DNA of 64,000 nucleotides from Primulina eburnea (GCF_022965805.1 NC_133103.1:30326626-30390625), one strand, 5' to 3'; positions 21,856 through 35,939 are shown, counted from the first letter of the stretch. Numbers and translations: made by a program. The notes: a model not told the origin generated them from the letters alone.

Positions 21856-24552
21856 ATGGCAAACAAGATTCCTGCTCACGTCATGAATGCCATGGCAATC
21901 GACTTCGACTCAGTCTTAACTGTAAAGGACGATGGAGTCAAGAATGTCTTTCTGAAACTTGAAGCCGCCACTTTGAAGCAATTTCTGGGATTATCTTCCT
22001 AAGAAATCTTTGTCAAAGAAATTCAAGAACTCTACGCCACCGACTATGTCACTCAAGAAGGCAATATTGGGTCGACTGTAAATGGTCAGTTGCTAGCTAA
22101 TCGAACTGAAGTGAAGGCATCCGATATTGAGGAGATGCAAACTACCCTCTCTGCTGCTGGTCAAAAGATCAAAGTTTCTGATCCAAAGAAGGAACTGGAG
22201 CTAGAAGTACGACTGCTGGCTGATATTGTAGCCAAGGGACTTTTGGCAAAGGTAGGATCATTTGCTGCCCTCAATCTTGAGAAGTTTCAAGCTATGACTG
22301 CAATCATGGCTGAAAATAAGATGAACTGGAGAAACATTATCTTCAATATTCTGAGAATATGTTTCAGTCGTCCAAGCAGTCAAAGGGATTTGCAGTGCAG
22401 CTCAGCCACGTACTGAAGGTCGAAGGAATGGTGAATGATGATTTGGAAAAGTCATCAAAGATGAAGATTTTCAATGCCAAAACTGTCCAGCTACCAAAGC
22501 CAAAACTGGAATTATCTCCTGAGCAGTTTTTAAAAGTCAAGGAGGAGATTGGAACAGAGGAGGCTCCCAAATCAGTTCAAAAGAAGAATACTATTTAGAA
22601 GAAGACAATCAAGCGCAAACTGATTGTCAGTGAAACTGACTCTGAAAGGACTCCTTCTCCCAAAGTTGTGAAGAAGCCACGAACTTTGAAGACCAAGTTT
22701 GCTGCTGCAGGTGGAACTATCCTAAATGATCGACTGATGCAGTCAGGAGCTGAACAGCTTATCAAGGCTATCCCACTGAAGGCTATTCCAACTTAAGCCC
22801 CAACTGAGGATTAGTTGCCACGTTCTGCCATCCTGCCAAAGAAGAAATTCACTGAATCTAGTGACAAGAAGAAGCTCGCTGGAGTTAAGGCTCCACTGAT
22901 CACTATTGCTGGATACACTTCCCTTCCTCCTGCAAGACCTAATGGAATAGTGATCAGAGAGAATATTGATGCAACTACCTTAGGGCTGAGCATTCCGCAT
23001 GCCTTAACCGATCCTAAGGGCAAAGGAAAGATGCAAGAAGAGCTCAGGCCAACTAATGCGATCCAAACGCACATTGTTCTCATCTAGAAATAGATAAATG
23101 AATTTGCAGCAAATAAGCTCAAGGCCTACACTGAATGGGTGAAGTTTAGAATAGAAGTCTTCGCCAAACAGCTTTAGAAGAAATCTAAACTGCAGAAATT
23201 TATTAAACTGGAGTCTGTTGTTATGAGGGTAATCAAGGCGTCAACAGTTGTTCAAGCTCTAGAGAGAAAGAATTATTTCTTTAATCAACTGAGATCCAAG
23301 AAACTTCAGAAGATAGTTGCTGAATTGCGACTGAATTTTGATCCAACCAGTCCAACTGCATTAAATGATATAGCAGTGCATGACCGGCTGGACGCGGATC
23401 TTCTCGCATTACAGATGGAAATAAAGAACTGGGAAATGGATCAAGAACTGATCATTCTAGCGGGTTCTCAAGATTTTTCAACTGAATATGAGCAAGTTGA
23501 ACAGTCAGTTCCAGAGCCAACCAAAGACTCAGCTGCTGAAGCTACTCAAAAGGCAACTGAACCTTCCACATCAGTTGCTCAACCTTCTTCATCTTCATCA
23601 CCTCAATCTTCAACCGCTAATCCAACGCCATATACTGAAGCTGAATTATCACTGGCAAATTTAGATGAGGTCATCAAATAAGTAACCTCTGATATTCAGC
23701 TGGACACTTCAAGATCAGTTGAAGATGTGATTACAACTGAAGAACCAGCTGTTCAAGCTATCAATTTTGAAGCACCGGCTGAGGAACCTATTTGTGAACA
23801 AACTGAAGAGCCAGTTCAGTCAGAAGTTGTGACTGAACAGGATGTTTTGGACCAAACTGAACATGCAGTTTCTCGACCAACTGAAGAGCCAGTTGTTGAA
23901 CCAACTGAAGAACCAGTTGTCGAACCAACAGAAGAACCTTCTTCTCCTTCTGATCTTCCAACTGTCTCGTCTACTCCCAGGACCCTACAATTGAAGACAT
24001 TTCAGAAATAGTAGCGCATGAATCAGAACCAACTGACGGTGCGATGGTTATAATACTCAACAAGAAAGGGAACAGATTCCAGAAACTTCCGGAGCCATGT
24101 CTCCAGGAATCTCAGACACTGATGACCTATTTGAAGAACTTCAAACCGTTCAGTCGAACCTTGCCAATATGATGACTGCTATTTATGGAATACAATCTAC
24201 TCAGCTCGAACACACTTTGAAGCTCAATTCGAACTATGAGTTTACAACGGATAGACTGAATCAACTCAATAAAACTGTGACTGCTCTCTATCTCCAGACT
24301 AAAGAAATCAAGAAAGATCGACTGTCGACTGCATCTCATTTTCAAACTCAAGCTTTATTCGGCAGGCAATTTGACTTTCTGGAAGAAACGATCACTAAAA
24401 GGATTGATTTGCTGCAGACCACTGTAATGAATGCCGTATCAGATATTTCAGCAGATGTTTGTATTTTAACAAGGAAAGTGGATGTGCTTGACAAAAAGAG
24501 GGAAATTATTATAGAGACAGAAGAAGAAAAAGGAAAGAAGAAGAATGTATGA
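21856..24552 (+). pseudogene. decayed extra ORF of a Sirevirus-like copia element
   Basis: A long frame starts at ATG 21856 (MANKIPAHVMNAMAIDFDSV) and can be followed to TGA at 24552, about 2.7 kb, crossing two frameshifts (near 22350 and 24000) and at least eight stops. The N-terminal third is a globular, helix-rich region. The middle is basic and Pro/Ser-rich. Then comes an acidic stretch repeating EEPVVEPTEEP (around 23880-23945), and a C-terminal part with a leucine-spaced pattern that could form a coiled coil. Most stops are TAG or TAA where Gln would fit. It lies between lost pol and the polypurine tract, where Sireviruses may carry an additional, env-like ORF. I do not recognise a named domain; assignment rests on position. 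Confidence 0.6.
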
Positions 24553-24765
24553 AGACCAAATGACTTCAGTTCATGGTTGAAGATTCTTTATTCTCTACTC
24601 TTTGTACGAATCTGTACTTAGATTATTTCCTGACTCTTTATTCTTTGTACGAATCTGTACATTAGAAATTATTTTATCTACAATGGAATCGAAGATTATT
24701 TTAAGTTCAGTTGATCAGTTCATACATACTTTACAAGTTTCGTCAAACACCAAAAAGGAGGAAAT
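24553..24765 (+). other. 3' untranslated region and polypurine tract of Sirevirus-like element
   Basis: Non-coding, with a direct repeat of CTTTGTACGAATCTGTAC (about 24600 and 24643). It ends AAAAAGGAGGAAAT (24752-24765), a polypurine tract directly before an LTR start. Confidence 0.65.
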
Positions 24766-25244
24766 TGTTGGAAACTTAATTTCGGTGGTTTGACAAACTA
24801 AGAGATTAATTTATTGGATTAATTGAACAGTTGCCTAACTGAATATTAAATGCGTAGTTTATTAAAGGCAACTGAAACCAGCCGAACTGAATTTACAGAG
24901 TGAACTGACTGATCAGTTTGAAATTGATCAGTAGATGCACTCATTTGAGAGCTTACCAACGTCTTCATATCAGCTGATCACTCAGCTGTACACATCATCC
25001 GTTGAAAAGGACATTCAACCGACAACAGTACAAAGCAGACTGAAACTCATAGTGGAACGCCGCATTTCAGAGTTTACAGTGTACGATTGTCAGAAGAATA
25101 TCGACGTGGCAATCAACGGATATAAAGATTCAAATATTATTTAATGTTACCGTTGAAGAGAAGCCTATAAATAGGTGATGAGAGCAGTTGAGAAACAACT
25201 CTTGAACAACTAAGTGATCTAAATATTATCAAGCTTGCCGTTAC
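24766..25244 (+). repeat. Sirevirus-like 3' LTR, left part
   Basis: Starts TGTTGGAAACTTAATTTCGG after the polypurine tract. It is rich in CAGTTGATC/GATCAG motifs. At 25244 it is interrupted by G1; after removal of G1 and one target copy it continues at 55305. The far end is not identified. Confidence 0.7.
25240..25244 (+). repeat. target duplication of G1, left copy (GTTAC)
   Basis: GTTAC here and at 55300-55304 flank the outermost LTR termini of G1 exactly, as expected for integrase insertion. Confidence 0.85.
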
Positions 25245-28200
25245 TGTAAGGTCCAAAACTAAGAAGACGTAATCCAACTGCATGCGAATCTAGGAAACAT
25301 GAAAAATGGATAATTAACTGATTTTAATTGCTAATTGGTTATGTGACATACATGCTTATTTGTTAAATAGGATTTTATTATCATCATGCATAAAATTGTA
25401 ATTTTAAGGAATATTCAAGTTGCGATCGAGGAACGGAGACCGAGGGTTGAAGAACGTAAAATGTTTTTATTAAATAATTATTTTTAATTATTAAAAATAT
25501 AGTTTATTGTTTTTCATATTTTTGAAAATAAGGGGTTTTGAGGTGATTTAATACGCTGGGACGTAAACTTTATCAAAGTGGGTTTAAAATACGAGCTTTT
25601 CTGGCAACCCGACTAATAAATCACAAATTTATTTAAACAAAAACTTTGATAATATTTTATTAAATCTTAATTAAGACTAATGGGCTTTATTTAGTGGTTT
25701 AATAGGCCTAAGCCTAGTTAGTAATTTAATTAGCTATTTAAAATGTTAATCACCTAAAACCCTACTCATATTCACGCCTCTTTCTGAATATTATTCTTCT
25801 AAAACGCATCAACATACATGGCACACACCTTCATAAATTTTATGGAGAAAAATCGTGAGGTGCAAGGAGGATTTCTAGCCAAAGGTCTTTCTCCGTTCTT
25901 CGTCGTCAACGTTAATTCGTGCGTCCAAAACGTAAATGAACGCAATAATTCTTCATTTTCTTGTCTTTCACACCATAGTAAATATTTAAAATCTTTTTGC
26001 GTGAATAAACAAGGAGCACTTGATTATAATTCGTTTTTCATGCATATGTGATGTTAAAACATGATTATGATTCGAAAAACTTGTATGTTATTTGATTAAG
26101 GGGCTGCCTATAATGTAAGATAAGATCAAGAGTGGTTTACACCTATTTTAGAGTCGTCACACACTCACGCCTTAACCACCTCAAAACTTAATGAAATAAG
26201 CTTGCTGGAATCGGGTTGCTGTCAAAGGGTTAAGGGTTCGGGTTTCATGAATAAGGGTGAGGGCTGGCCTTGGCTTGGGTTCAGGGCTGGCTAGGGGCTT
26301 GGTTGAGTCTAGGGTAGAGTCCTAGCCAAGCTAGGACTCGGGTTTGAGGGCTGGGAGGAGTCCTGATACACAAGGATTCCTACCCGAGATTCTGTATAGA
26401 ATCGTGCAGGGGCGCGCGGCTTGCTGGGGAGTGAGGGCTCGGTCCAGGGCTCAGGGGCTGGGCTAGGGCGAGTCCTTAGAGTCCTAGGTAGGTGTACTAG
26501 AGGGTGGTTCGGGTGCTGGAGCATTGGCTAGGTTCTTGAGTTCACCAACTTAGAGTCCTTGCAAAATAAAACTCTCGGCCAGCATATGGGGGAGTGAGGG
26601 GCTCACGTTTTTTGGTTTTGGATGGTTTATAAGCGATCAAAGGGTTCAGTAGGATACTATAGTATGTTGGTCATGGTTTGGATCAACATGGTTCGTGAGT
26701 GACTTGAGAAATCGAAAGATGGATCAGGGTCGAAGTTTATGTGTCATAATAGGGTTTCTAAACTAAAATAATTGAAAAACGGCTCACGGGGGTCGAGATG
26801 TGGTTCATTGGGGTTAAAAATAATATAAAAAGACTAAATTTTTAATTTAGAAATTTTTTATTAAATTTCGGGATTTTTCGGGATTAAAACACCGTCAAAA
26901 CAATTAATTAAAGATAAATGCAAAAGTTTAATTTTTAAGCTAAATAAAATTATTGGAAAATTAATTTAGGCTTAAATAATTATTTGGGACATGTTAGAGT
27001 CAACTAATTAAAGAAAAAGTCATAATCGAGGAATTTTATGTCTAGGGTAAAACGATCTTTTTACACATAAAAATTAGTAAACGTCATGGCATTGCTCTAA
27101 ATGAAATTTTTATGATATTATGATTATTTTTATATGTTTATGAAATGTTCGTGATTAAATTATGATTTTTAAATGTCAATGAGATTTTTATAATTTAAGG
27201 AAGATATTTAAAAGACATGTTGCATGCTTGGTTTCAAAAACAAAAATATTATGTTATGCATGATTTTATAAAGTGATATGAATGTAAAAAGTGAATGAAA
27301 TGAAGTAATTGTGACTAATTCGATAATGATGGAGATATCGTGAGGGCGACGGTCCCATGGGAGCCTGACGATCGTATTTCCATTACGAATATGAGGAAAT
27401 GAGGTTGAGGTAAGAATGGAAATATCATGAGGGGAAAAACCCCAAAGGGAGCCCATTTGTGGGAAAAATCCCAGAGGGAGCCCATTTGTGTAAAAAGTCC
27501 CTAGAGGGAGCCCCGATGATCGTATTCTATTCGAAAGAGGATAGGCTAGGGCCCAGTTGATCGGTGAGAGTGTTGCTGGTGTTCCCCGCCGCCCAGTACT
27601 GCGGTTTAATGCAGATGGATCCATCCACTTTTGATGTTTGAGGAAAGTCACAATTAACGATCTGAATTAACAACGGAAAAGGAAAAGGAAAATGTTCATG
27701 ATCGTGTTAAGAGGTTTTATGTTATGTCATGTTGAGGAAAAAAGAAAAAGTTAAGATTTATTTATGAATGTCATGAAATGTTATTTTTACGTAAAAGTAT
27801 TTTCACTATTGCATGTGGTTTTATACATATTCTTTGTTATAAAGATTATGATGTGTTGAGTCTTTAGATTCACTAGGTGTGATGGATGCAGATGATTTGA
27901 CTGAACTGAAAGTGCACACAACCCGAGGACCAGCTCTTCTACTTCTTCCGTATTTCGATTTATGATTCATGATTCATGATTTACGTTAAAGATTTAAGTC
28001 TATTTATTTATGCTTTTTAGATATTTTTGAGAGGTTTAGTATGGGCTATACTTTTCAAATTTTTTGCTTTTTAGGTTTGGTAAAACAGTTGACAATTTCA
28101 TTTTATGACTATTGCACTTGATTTTTAAGATACTTGTTGGTTGGTTTATTTTTAAAAAAGAGTGCAAAATATTTTATAAAAAAAAAATTATGCATGTATG

Positions 28201-28278
28201 AGTTTCGGCCGAGGGTGCTTAATTTTTTTTAAAAAAATTTCTAGTACTTTTAAAGCAATAAAAAGGGCAGACGTTTCA
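25245..28278 (+). repeat. 5' LTR of G1, family B (3,034 bp)
   Basis: Starts TGTAAGGTCCAAAACTAAG and ends GGGCAGACGTTTCA. It has a perfect inverted repeat at 26317-26339 (arms GAGTCCTAGC/GCTAGGACTC, loop CAA) in a GC-rich part. At 27430-27520 there are three ~33-bp repeats built on AGGGAGCCCATTTGTGGG, with two diverged counterparts near 54465-54515 in the 3' LTR. No host gene is contained. Confidence 0.88.
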
Positions 28279-28292
28279 GTTGGTATCAGAGC
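28279..28292 (+). promoter_or_regulatory. G1 primer binding site
   Basis: GTTGGTATCAGAGC adjoins the LTR end; complementary to the 3' end of initiator methionine tRNA. Confidence 0.88.
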
Positions 28293-28482
28293 AAAGGTCC
28301 TGTAAAGGGTTGTGCCACCATCAGCGCCGGAGAGATCTGTCGTCAAGCCTCAATTTTAAGTTTTTACATGCTTTATATGATTCAATATGTTGTTACCTGC
28401 ATGACGATATGGATATTATGTTTACGTTACATGTTTACGAGTTTTTTTTAGTATTTATGTTTTGTATGCTTAAATTGCTAAA

Positions 28483-29666
28483 ATGAGTAGGATATGTCAC
28501 ATGATTAGAGAACTTAGATTTAAATGCATGTTGGTTACGTTAGAATTTGGAAAAAATTCAGATAAAAAGCCTCCTAGACGTGCCCCTGTTAACAAAAACC
28601 AAGCACAAAACAGTATGAATCATCAAGAAAATGCACCACCACCACCACCACCAGGGGATGCTGCTACTTGTGCTTTAGAGGGGATGGCTCGTCTCTTCAA
28701 GCAGCAGAGAAAACAACAACAGTTGTAGCAGCATTTACAGCAAATGCAACAGCAGCAGCTGCAGCAAGCACCTTGGCCGCAACATGACATTTTATGATCA
28801 GTTCCGGAGGCTAGGGTCGAAGGAATTTTCTGGCTCCACCGATCCTTTTACTGCTGAGAGTTGGATCCTTTAACTTGAGGTACATTTTTGTTATCTGGAT
28901 ATGGGGGATGCGGATCGTGTGAGGTGTACTACTTATCTATTCAGGGATGATGCTTCTTTATGGTGGGAAGGATCCGAGCACAGTGTTAATCTTGCTACCA
29001 TCACTTGGGCTCGTTTCAAGGAAATATTTTATGAAAAATACTTTACTGCCGATGTTAGAGGGAGACTTATGAGGGAGTTTATGACCCTCCGCCAGGGAGA
29101 CTCGACTATTGCCGAGTTTGTGAAGAAGTTTGATAGGGGTTGTCATTTCGTACACTTTTTTGCCAGGGATTCTGCATTGAAGGTTAGGCATTTCATGGAT
29201 GGCTTACGACCTACCCTTCGAAACAAGGTTATGATGATGCGTCCATTGGATTATGCTACTACTACTGCTTATGCTTTCAAGTCTGAGCAGTCTTTGAGGG
29301 ACATTGGTATTGAGATTCAGCACAAAAGGCAGAACTTTTAGAAAAATAATCAGCCGAATAAAGAGCCATATACGGGTCCTCCTAGACCTCAAGGGCCTCA
29401 AAAGCTCCAAGGTCCAGTCAAGAAGCCAGCACCACCAAAATCACAAAATCCTGGAGCACGAAAGCTTGTTGAGAGGCAACAATGCAAGGAGTCCAACCGT
29501 CTATATCTTGGCAAATGTGAGTGGGGATCATTTAAATGTTTCTACTGCAAGGAGGTTGGACACAAAGCTACTGATTGCCCAAAGAGGAAAGCAACTACTA
29601 TGGCACGAGCTTATCTTATGAATGCCGAGGAAGCTGAGGAAGAGGCAAACACTACACTCATTACGG
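28483..29666 (+). pseudogene. gag: G1 gag, broken
   Basis: The first ATG in frame is at 28483; recognisable gag head begins near 28561 (KKPPRRAP, then a run of prolines and a glutamine-rich part). The core shows GSKEFSGSTDPFTAESW, DADRVRCTTYLFRDDASLWW, REFMTLRQGDSTIAEFVKKF and FMDGLRPTLRN. The nucleocapsid zinc knuckle is CFYCKEVGHKATDC, matching CX2CX4HX4C (about 29537-29578). Defects: a TAG in the Gln-rich part (28726-28728), a frameshift near 28785, a TAA after AESWIL, and a TAG at 29339-29341. Downstream the frame stays open to 29666, where a GT begins the possible intron; read through without splicing it stops at 29681-29683. Confidence 0.9.
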
Positions 29667-30466
29667 GTAACCTAGTCATTTAACATTTTTATATTGCTTA
29701 TTATTGTTGAGATGACCCGAAATTCGTATATGAAAATTTACGGAAAAATTTAAAATTTTCACTTTTAATAAATGAAATGTCTCATTCATGAAATAAACTG
29801 ATAAAAATTTTAATGTTCAAAATTGCACAGCGGAAGTAATTATTGTTTGCAAAATAACAATTTAAAATAATTCAGCAACAGATAGAAACTGAGTTTGAAA
29901 TAAAATAGTAAATGCTGAAAATGAGGTCCTCGGGTTCCTACTACTGTCGACCCAAGATGGCTCACTAGTCCCCGCCCTCGGCTACGACCTCATCAGTACC
30001 TACAACAATGAAGTTTAGTGAGTCTAAAGACTTAGCATGCATATATCATAAGTAACAAGTAATAATAATAAAATATCATGCAAGGTAAAAATATAATGAG
30101 TCTGGCGTAACGTAAAAATATCATGTCATGAATAATTATAATACGTGCATAACTGAACTGAAAATCATAAGTGAAATGTTTGCTCAATCGAGCCCTGTCA
30201 TAAAATAAAATGTCATAATTTTATGTTGAGAATATGTTCTACACAAGTGGCCCCTAAACTGAACTGGATCGCCTGATCAGACTAAACCACAGTATACTGG
30301 GCGGTAGAGATCATCACAGCCCTTGGACTGGATATCTACCGATAAATGAACTGAACTGAACCGATAAGTGACCACCGGGCGAAGTAATAATCCCATGATA
30401 ATGAAGTGGCCACAAGCAATAACGCATAAATCTCAAAAATGAATATTTTATATTTTTGAACGTAAT

Positions 30467-33229
30467 TGTAACGTACCGTACTTTTACTACTTGAAATTTG
30501 CGGAAAAATTAAAAATTTTATTAAATAAAAACATCCATACGGTCGTCACCCAACATTCATAAAAATATTTTTAAAATAATCCATCACCAATTAAAAAGTT
30601 GCTAAAAGAACGCTGTCTCAAAACATCTCACATTCAAATCATAAAAATTCAGAGTATTTAAAACTGTGCTTAAAAACATAAACTTGCGGTCCTCGGGTTT
30701 AGCCTGCCGCTCAGCCCAAGCCTGCCCTTGGTCGCCACCTCCTGTCTCTTGTTCATCGTACTCACCTGCATCGATCAAGTCTAGTGAGTCTAAAGACTCA
30801 ACACGTATAAACTGGAAATAACGAGTACTACATAATAAAATCGCATGCATCTTTAATATAGGACATACATAACTTTAAATTGAACTTGCATAAACTTCAA
30901 CTTGAAATAAACTTGAACTTGAACATACATACTACGACGTGCCATGATCATAAACTTTTCTTAAACATGCTATCATACTTCACATACTTGGCTGCATAAT
31001 TTTACGTAGAGGATGTTTCAAAGCAAGTGACCCTTAACATGATAAACGCCTGATCAGACACACCACAGTACTGGGCTGACAGGGACGTATCCACTGCCAC
31101 ATACATAAGATCCCTGTTCATAATTTAACAGGCCAGTTGATCCACGTTCATAATTTAACGCTTCACAACCACGATCTAACCCGTTCATAATTTAACGGGC
31201 GGATTGGTCCCCGTTCATGATTTAACGCTTTCCAATCCTAACTTTCTTTGGTCACAAGACAATTAGCATATCTCGAAACTTAAAACATTTCCTTTGCACG
31301 TCATTCATACTTACTTGGCGTTGAGGGATTCGTTGGACTTCGACTGGGGCCGTCGCTGCGACATACTAACATGAATTTCATACTTAACTTGCATAGCTTA
31401 GACGTAGAAAAATTATACTTACTCTCAAGCTCGATCATATCTTAGGACCTTCTATAACTTCCCATGACATGACCTTACTAATCCTTGCTCTAAACCATGG
31501 CATCAAACCTTGAAACCAAAAATAATATTTTTCCAAAACAGTGTGTACACGGACCCCTAACCCGGGTCCGTGTACAGGTCCGTCTACCTACGGTGAAGGA
31601 TGTACTCGGAAAGAAAAAGGGGCACGGACCCCGTGCCTGCCTCCGTGTAAGGGTCCGTGTCTACTCGCAACTTTGACACTTGTGAGAAAGTGAAGGCACG
31701 GACCCCGTGCCAGGGTCCGGGTAAAGGTCCGTGTATCTGCGCAAATTTGACACTCACGAGAAAACAAATGCACGGACCCCGTGTCAGGGTCCGTGGCAAG
31801 GTCCGTGTGGCTACTGTCGGTCGAAACTTACGAGATTCTGAACATGTTTTTGCTTAGTCTTCTAGACTCAATTCCTCGGACTATGAACGTCACCACGAGA
31901 CACTTCTTAGAACACTAAGGTATTATACCAAACCCAAGTGCATAAACATCACCCCGAGGGTAACAATTCACAACCAACGACTCAACAACGAATTGGACAT
32001 CAATGATTGTTCCTACGACTCTAGAACCATCTTAGTGCCTATCGACACGAAACAAAACATCGATGACCATTCCAACATCATAACCGAAGTACCTATGTGT
32101 AGCGGCGATCACCCGTCGAGCCCCAACGAAGCCTGCAACGTAAAACTTCAAGAAACACATCAATAACACATTTTCAGAAAATTACAGTTTGAGCAGTCTC
32201 ACGAAAAACATCATAACTCACTCATTTTTCGTCCAGAAATCTTGAGTTTTATGTCAAATCGAAGGCATCGAAAAGTTTTACATTTTTCTAGTTGAAAGTT
32301 TTCTCAAAATATGAACAGAAAAATCGTAGTATTTGAAAAGACAGCGAAAACGAGTTTTAGATCTAAAACTTTTCCTTCGAAATTGATCCGATCTATGATC
32401 CGCTCAAACTACTAACATCATACATAACTTTTACGCATAAAAACAACGCAATACAATATATGACTTGATCGACACAGCAAGAACAGAATATACGTGCCTT
32501 TTTGATATTAAACGTTACCGAACCGGCGATATCGAAGCGGGGATGAAAGCGAGGTTGATCCGGGACGATCGTGGCGCTAAAACTTGCGATAAAAACTCAC
32601 GAAACTTGCTGGGATCGTGAAGGGGATGGGGCGGCTGCTGTAGGGAAGGAGAATCCCTAGGTTTTCTTCTCTCAAAATAATAAAAACTGAATGATAGAGT
32701 GTGTGTGTGTTTAGGCGTTACAGGTGTGTGTAAAAGCGTGTAATGTGTGTGTGAGGCGTGTGTTTTAGTGTAATTAGGAGACTGAATTTTAGTTTACTAA
32801 AATAATTGTCTACTAATTAAAACACTAACTCACAATTAACTTTTAAATAAAATTCTTTAATTAAAATATAACACACACCATGCTAGATTTTAAAAGTTTT
32901 AAACTCTTAAAATTGATAAATACATGATTTAGACTTGAAATGCTAAAATTCAATAAATTAATTGAAAATGCCCTCAAACTCAACTAAAATAAGATACCAT
33001 CTTTAAATTGCCAAAAATCGTCCCCGGGTCTTTTCCTCAATCCCGCCTCGAATGATCGCCTGAAACATGAAACTCGAAAGACATTTTAACGTGCATCACA
33101 TAAACGTAGATACTTTAAAATAATGCATTTAAATGAATTATGCATGACTAAACTCCTTTAAAATAAATTAAATGCTTTACTAATTTAAATAAATGCATGG
33201 GTATTACGTGTACGAAATTGGGCTCTACA
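30467..33229 (-). repeat. solo LTR, family D (2,763 bp)
   Basis: Bounded by TGTAACGTACCGTAC at 30467 and GGGCTCTACA at 33229, with perfect GTAAT duplications at 30462-30466 and 33230-33234. On the minus strand it starts TGTAGAGCCCAATTTCG. It interrupts the family A solo LTR and is therefore younger. It contains the CACGGACCC repeat array (31548-31845) and a TG-rich tract near 32698-32765. Confidence 0.9.
31548..31845. repeat. four ~74-bp repeats with CACGGACCC hairpins
   Basis: Units begin near 31548, 31622, 31696 and 31770. Each starts with CACGGACCCC, is followed by one or two copies of GGTCCGTG, and ends in a less conserved A-rich part that in units 2 and 3 includes TTTGACACT. The CACGGACC/GGTCCGTG pair can form a hairpin in every unit. 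Confidence 0.85.
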
Positions 33230-35939
33230 GTAATATAATTAAACAACATAATTAAATATCATGTATTATTTTACCAAATGGGTTGGATCGTTCTCAGGCT
33301 CGCTGCGACTTAAATCTTACATGAAAAATATGCAAATGATTTACTTGCCCAAACTTTGTAATTGACTCCAAAAAAAACGGGACAATTACGCCCAATGACT
33401 TGGTATTTAATCACGACTCCGTGCCAACCCGAACCAACACCAAACCATAGTTTTAGTCATGATTAAAATACACTTAAAATGATGAAATAATGCCCCTAAC
33501 ATTTCAGTACATCGAAATTTGGTGAATGGAGGCCAAAACATGAAATGCTCTTTCGAGAGTCACTTTGGCACATTGAACCGTAAATTCTCGTACGACCTCT
33601 AAACTTGTCCAAATCACAAACGGCCAAAAACATGACCTTACTAACTCGATGTGGTACTGTCCAGTCCAATTCCATAGGCTAAAATCCAACCTAGAACTCA
33701 AAACACACCTCTGAACCGAAGCACAACTTGCTGTCACAAAAATACAGCAGCGACGCTTGCGTTTCATGCGTCATTTGTGAGGCTAATGGCAATTGGGGCT
33801 TGAACCCCAGACCAGAGCCTCTTCCCAACATCCTAATATGGTTTGAACCATGGCTAAAGGCCCTAGGCCAGCCACAATCCAAACAACACCAGAAACGACT
33901 CACACGTTCACCCGAGAGCCAAATCTGCGTATGTTGGGAGAATGGCTTGGCTTGCTGTCATGGACAATTCTGGTGGCCATTTGATTGACCATGACATGAT
34001 CTAGACATCACTAGGTATGGTATGAACCGTGGCTAAGAGCCAGAAGCCAACCAAAATCCACACCAAACCACAAAAACCAAAAATACACATGCATGAAAGT
34101 AAGAGGGTCGAAGGGCTTGTTCTTGTTTTATTTAAAAACTGATGGGACCATGAACCAAGCCATGAAAGGCCGACTGGTCATGTCCTAGACATGTCAAGGA
34201 AGGTTTCTAACCATGGCTACAGCCCCTTGGGCAGCCAAGATTAGAACACTTGCCTTAGGCCAAAAATCGTGCAACCCGAGAGTCAAAAATGCATTATGGA
34301 CGTGTTGCTGCCCATTCGAGTTGCTGGGGGAAAAAGGGACTTTAAAAAATGGTCAAATCCATTCTTAACACACCCTATATCCATCCTAGATGCAGCCTGA
34401 AATCCTGGACGTGAGCCAACCCCTGCAACAACAGAAACAAGCCAAACCTTGAAAGAACAAAAGGGGCCGAAATAAAACTGTACATTTTCGAAAGTTGTTG
34501 TCATGAAATTTCGGTTCTTGCTTAAATAAATCATGAGTATGATGGTTTAAAATATTAATATGGCTTGATTGAAGAGTAAATGGAAATATAAACATGCCTG
34601 AAAATTTTTGTTTTAAAAGAAAAGCAAATGAGCGATGACGCGACGCAGAGGAGATGGAGTGACTTTGCTTCTTGTTCTTCCTTCTTGTTTCTCTCGAAAT
34701 TTCTCACAATTTTTCTATGGTTCACTCTCAGTTTTCTTGCTGAATGGGAATGAAATTTTCGAGAATATGGGGTAGGGAGAATGGCTAGGGAAAAATGAGG
34801 GAAGGTTGATAGATGAATGAGAATTAAATGGCAAGATAAATCTTTCTATCCTAGAATTTGTTAGATGGTTTGATATCAAAAGATTTGAAGGATATTTAGG
34901 AGTGCACTTGGTCGATTATAGTGTCTAGGAGCAAGGGAGAAAATTGCTTAATTAATTATTTGTTGGTGATTTAAAAGTGGGGAAGATATCTACCTAGAAA
35001 AAGATTAAGGGAAGATCACAAGGGAATGAATTGTCAACCAAATTTAAATCTAGAAAAAGGGGGAGGGGGCTGATTTTATCATCCAAGGTAGGGTAGGAAA
35101 TTGCTTAATTATTAATTAAATGAGGATTTAAAATTATGGGATTATCTACCATGAAGTGGATATGGAAAAGAATCAAAGTTGAGTTGCAAATCAAAAAACT
35201 AAATCTTTATAAATGGGGTGGCCGAAAATTTGAATAAAATGGAGGGAAGAATAGTTCTTAAATCTTGTATTTTAATCCTTTAGAGTTTACCTACCCATTA
35301 AATAGTTTAGTGAATTAATAAATTAATTAAGGAATAACATTATCTTACATGCATGGCTAAATCTCTAAATTAAATTATTAACATGTTAAATTGAAATTTC
35401 TTAATTAAAATAGGTCTAGATTAACTTATTTCAATTGGTCACATATTTTAATTTAGGCTTCTTAATTAAATATTGAATCAAAGAATTTGTTTACTACATA
35501 TCTTCTAATTAATTAATTAAATTCTTAAACTTTCTTTTACATTAAATTAATTTATTATTTATCTTAAATAAATTTTAGGAATGTTCTCTTAATATTAAAT
35601 TTTATCTCAATACTCCAACTCCAGTTCGATCTCACTTATTTAACTAAAAAGGTAACAATTAAACTACTGCGTAAAATAAAAAAATTTAAAGAAAAGAATT
35701 TAAATACTCATGCAATAAAATCATTTTAATTTAAATACTAGAAATTATGCATGACTTATACGTAGTCTTATTTACGGGTTCTACAAATGCATGAAATGTT
35801 AAATTGGTTATTAGAATTGATTTGGGAACAAGATTTAACATAGTGCAAATTATGTTGCATGTTCTGCTTAGTTGGATTTAAGTTATGATTTTAGGAACCA
35901 TAGAAGATGATATTACTTTTGTGCCATATTTTATTTGAT

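Larger units (their letters stand above)
29705..35785 (-). repeat. solo LTR, family A, with nested LTR
   Basis: On the minus strand it starts TGTAGAACCCGTAAATAAG at 35785 and ends with TCATCTCAACA at 29705. Excluding the nested LTR and its one extra duplication it is ~3.3 kb and collinear with the 1230-4220 LTR, including the conserved GTACGAGAATTTACGG..TGACTCTCGAAAGAG block (about 33545-33600). No primer site or polypurine tract adjoins it. Flanking pentamers (ATTAT, AATGC) do not match, so the target duplication is lost or altered. Confidence 0.8.
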
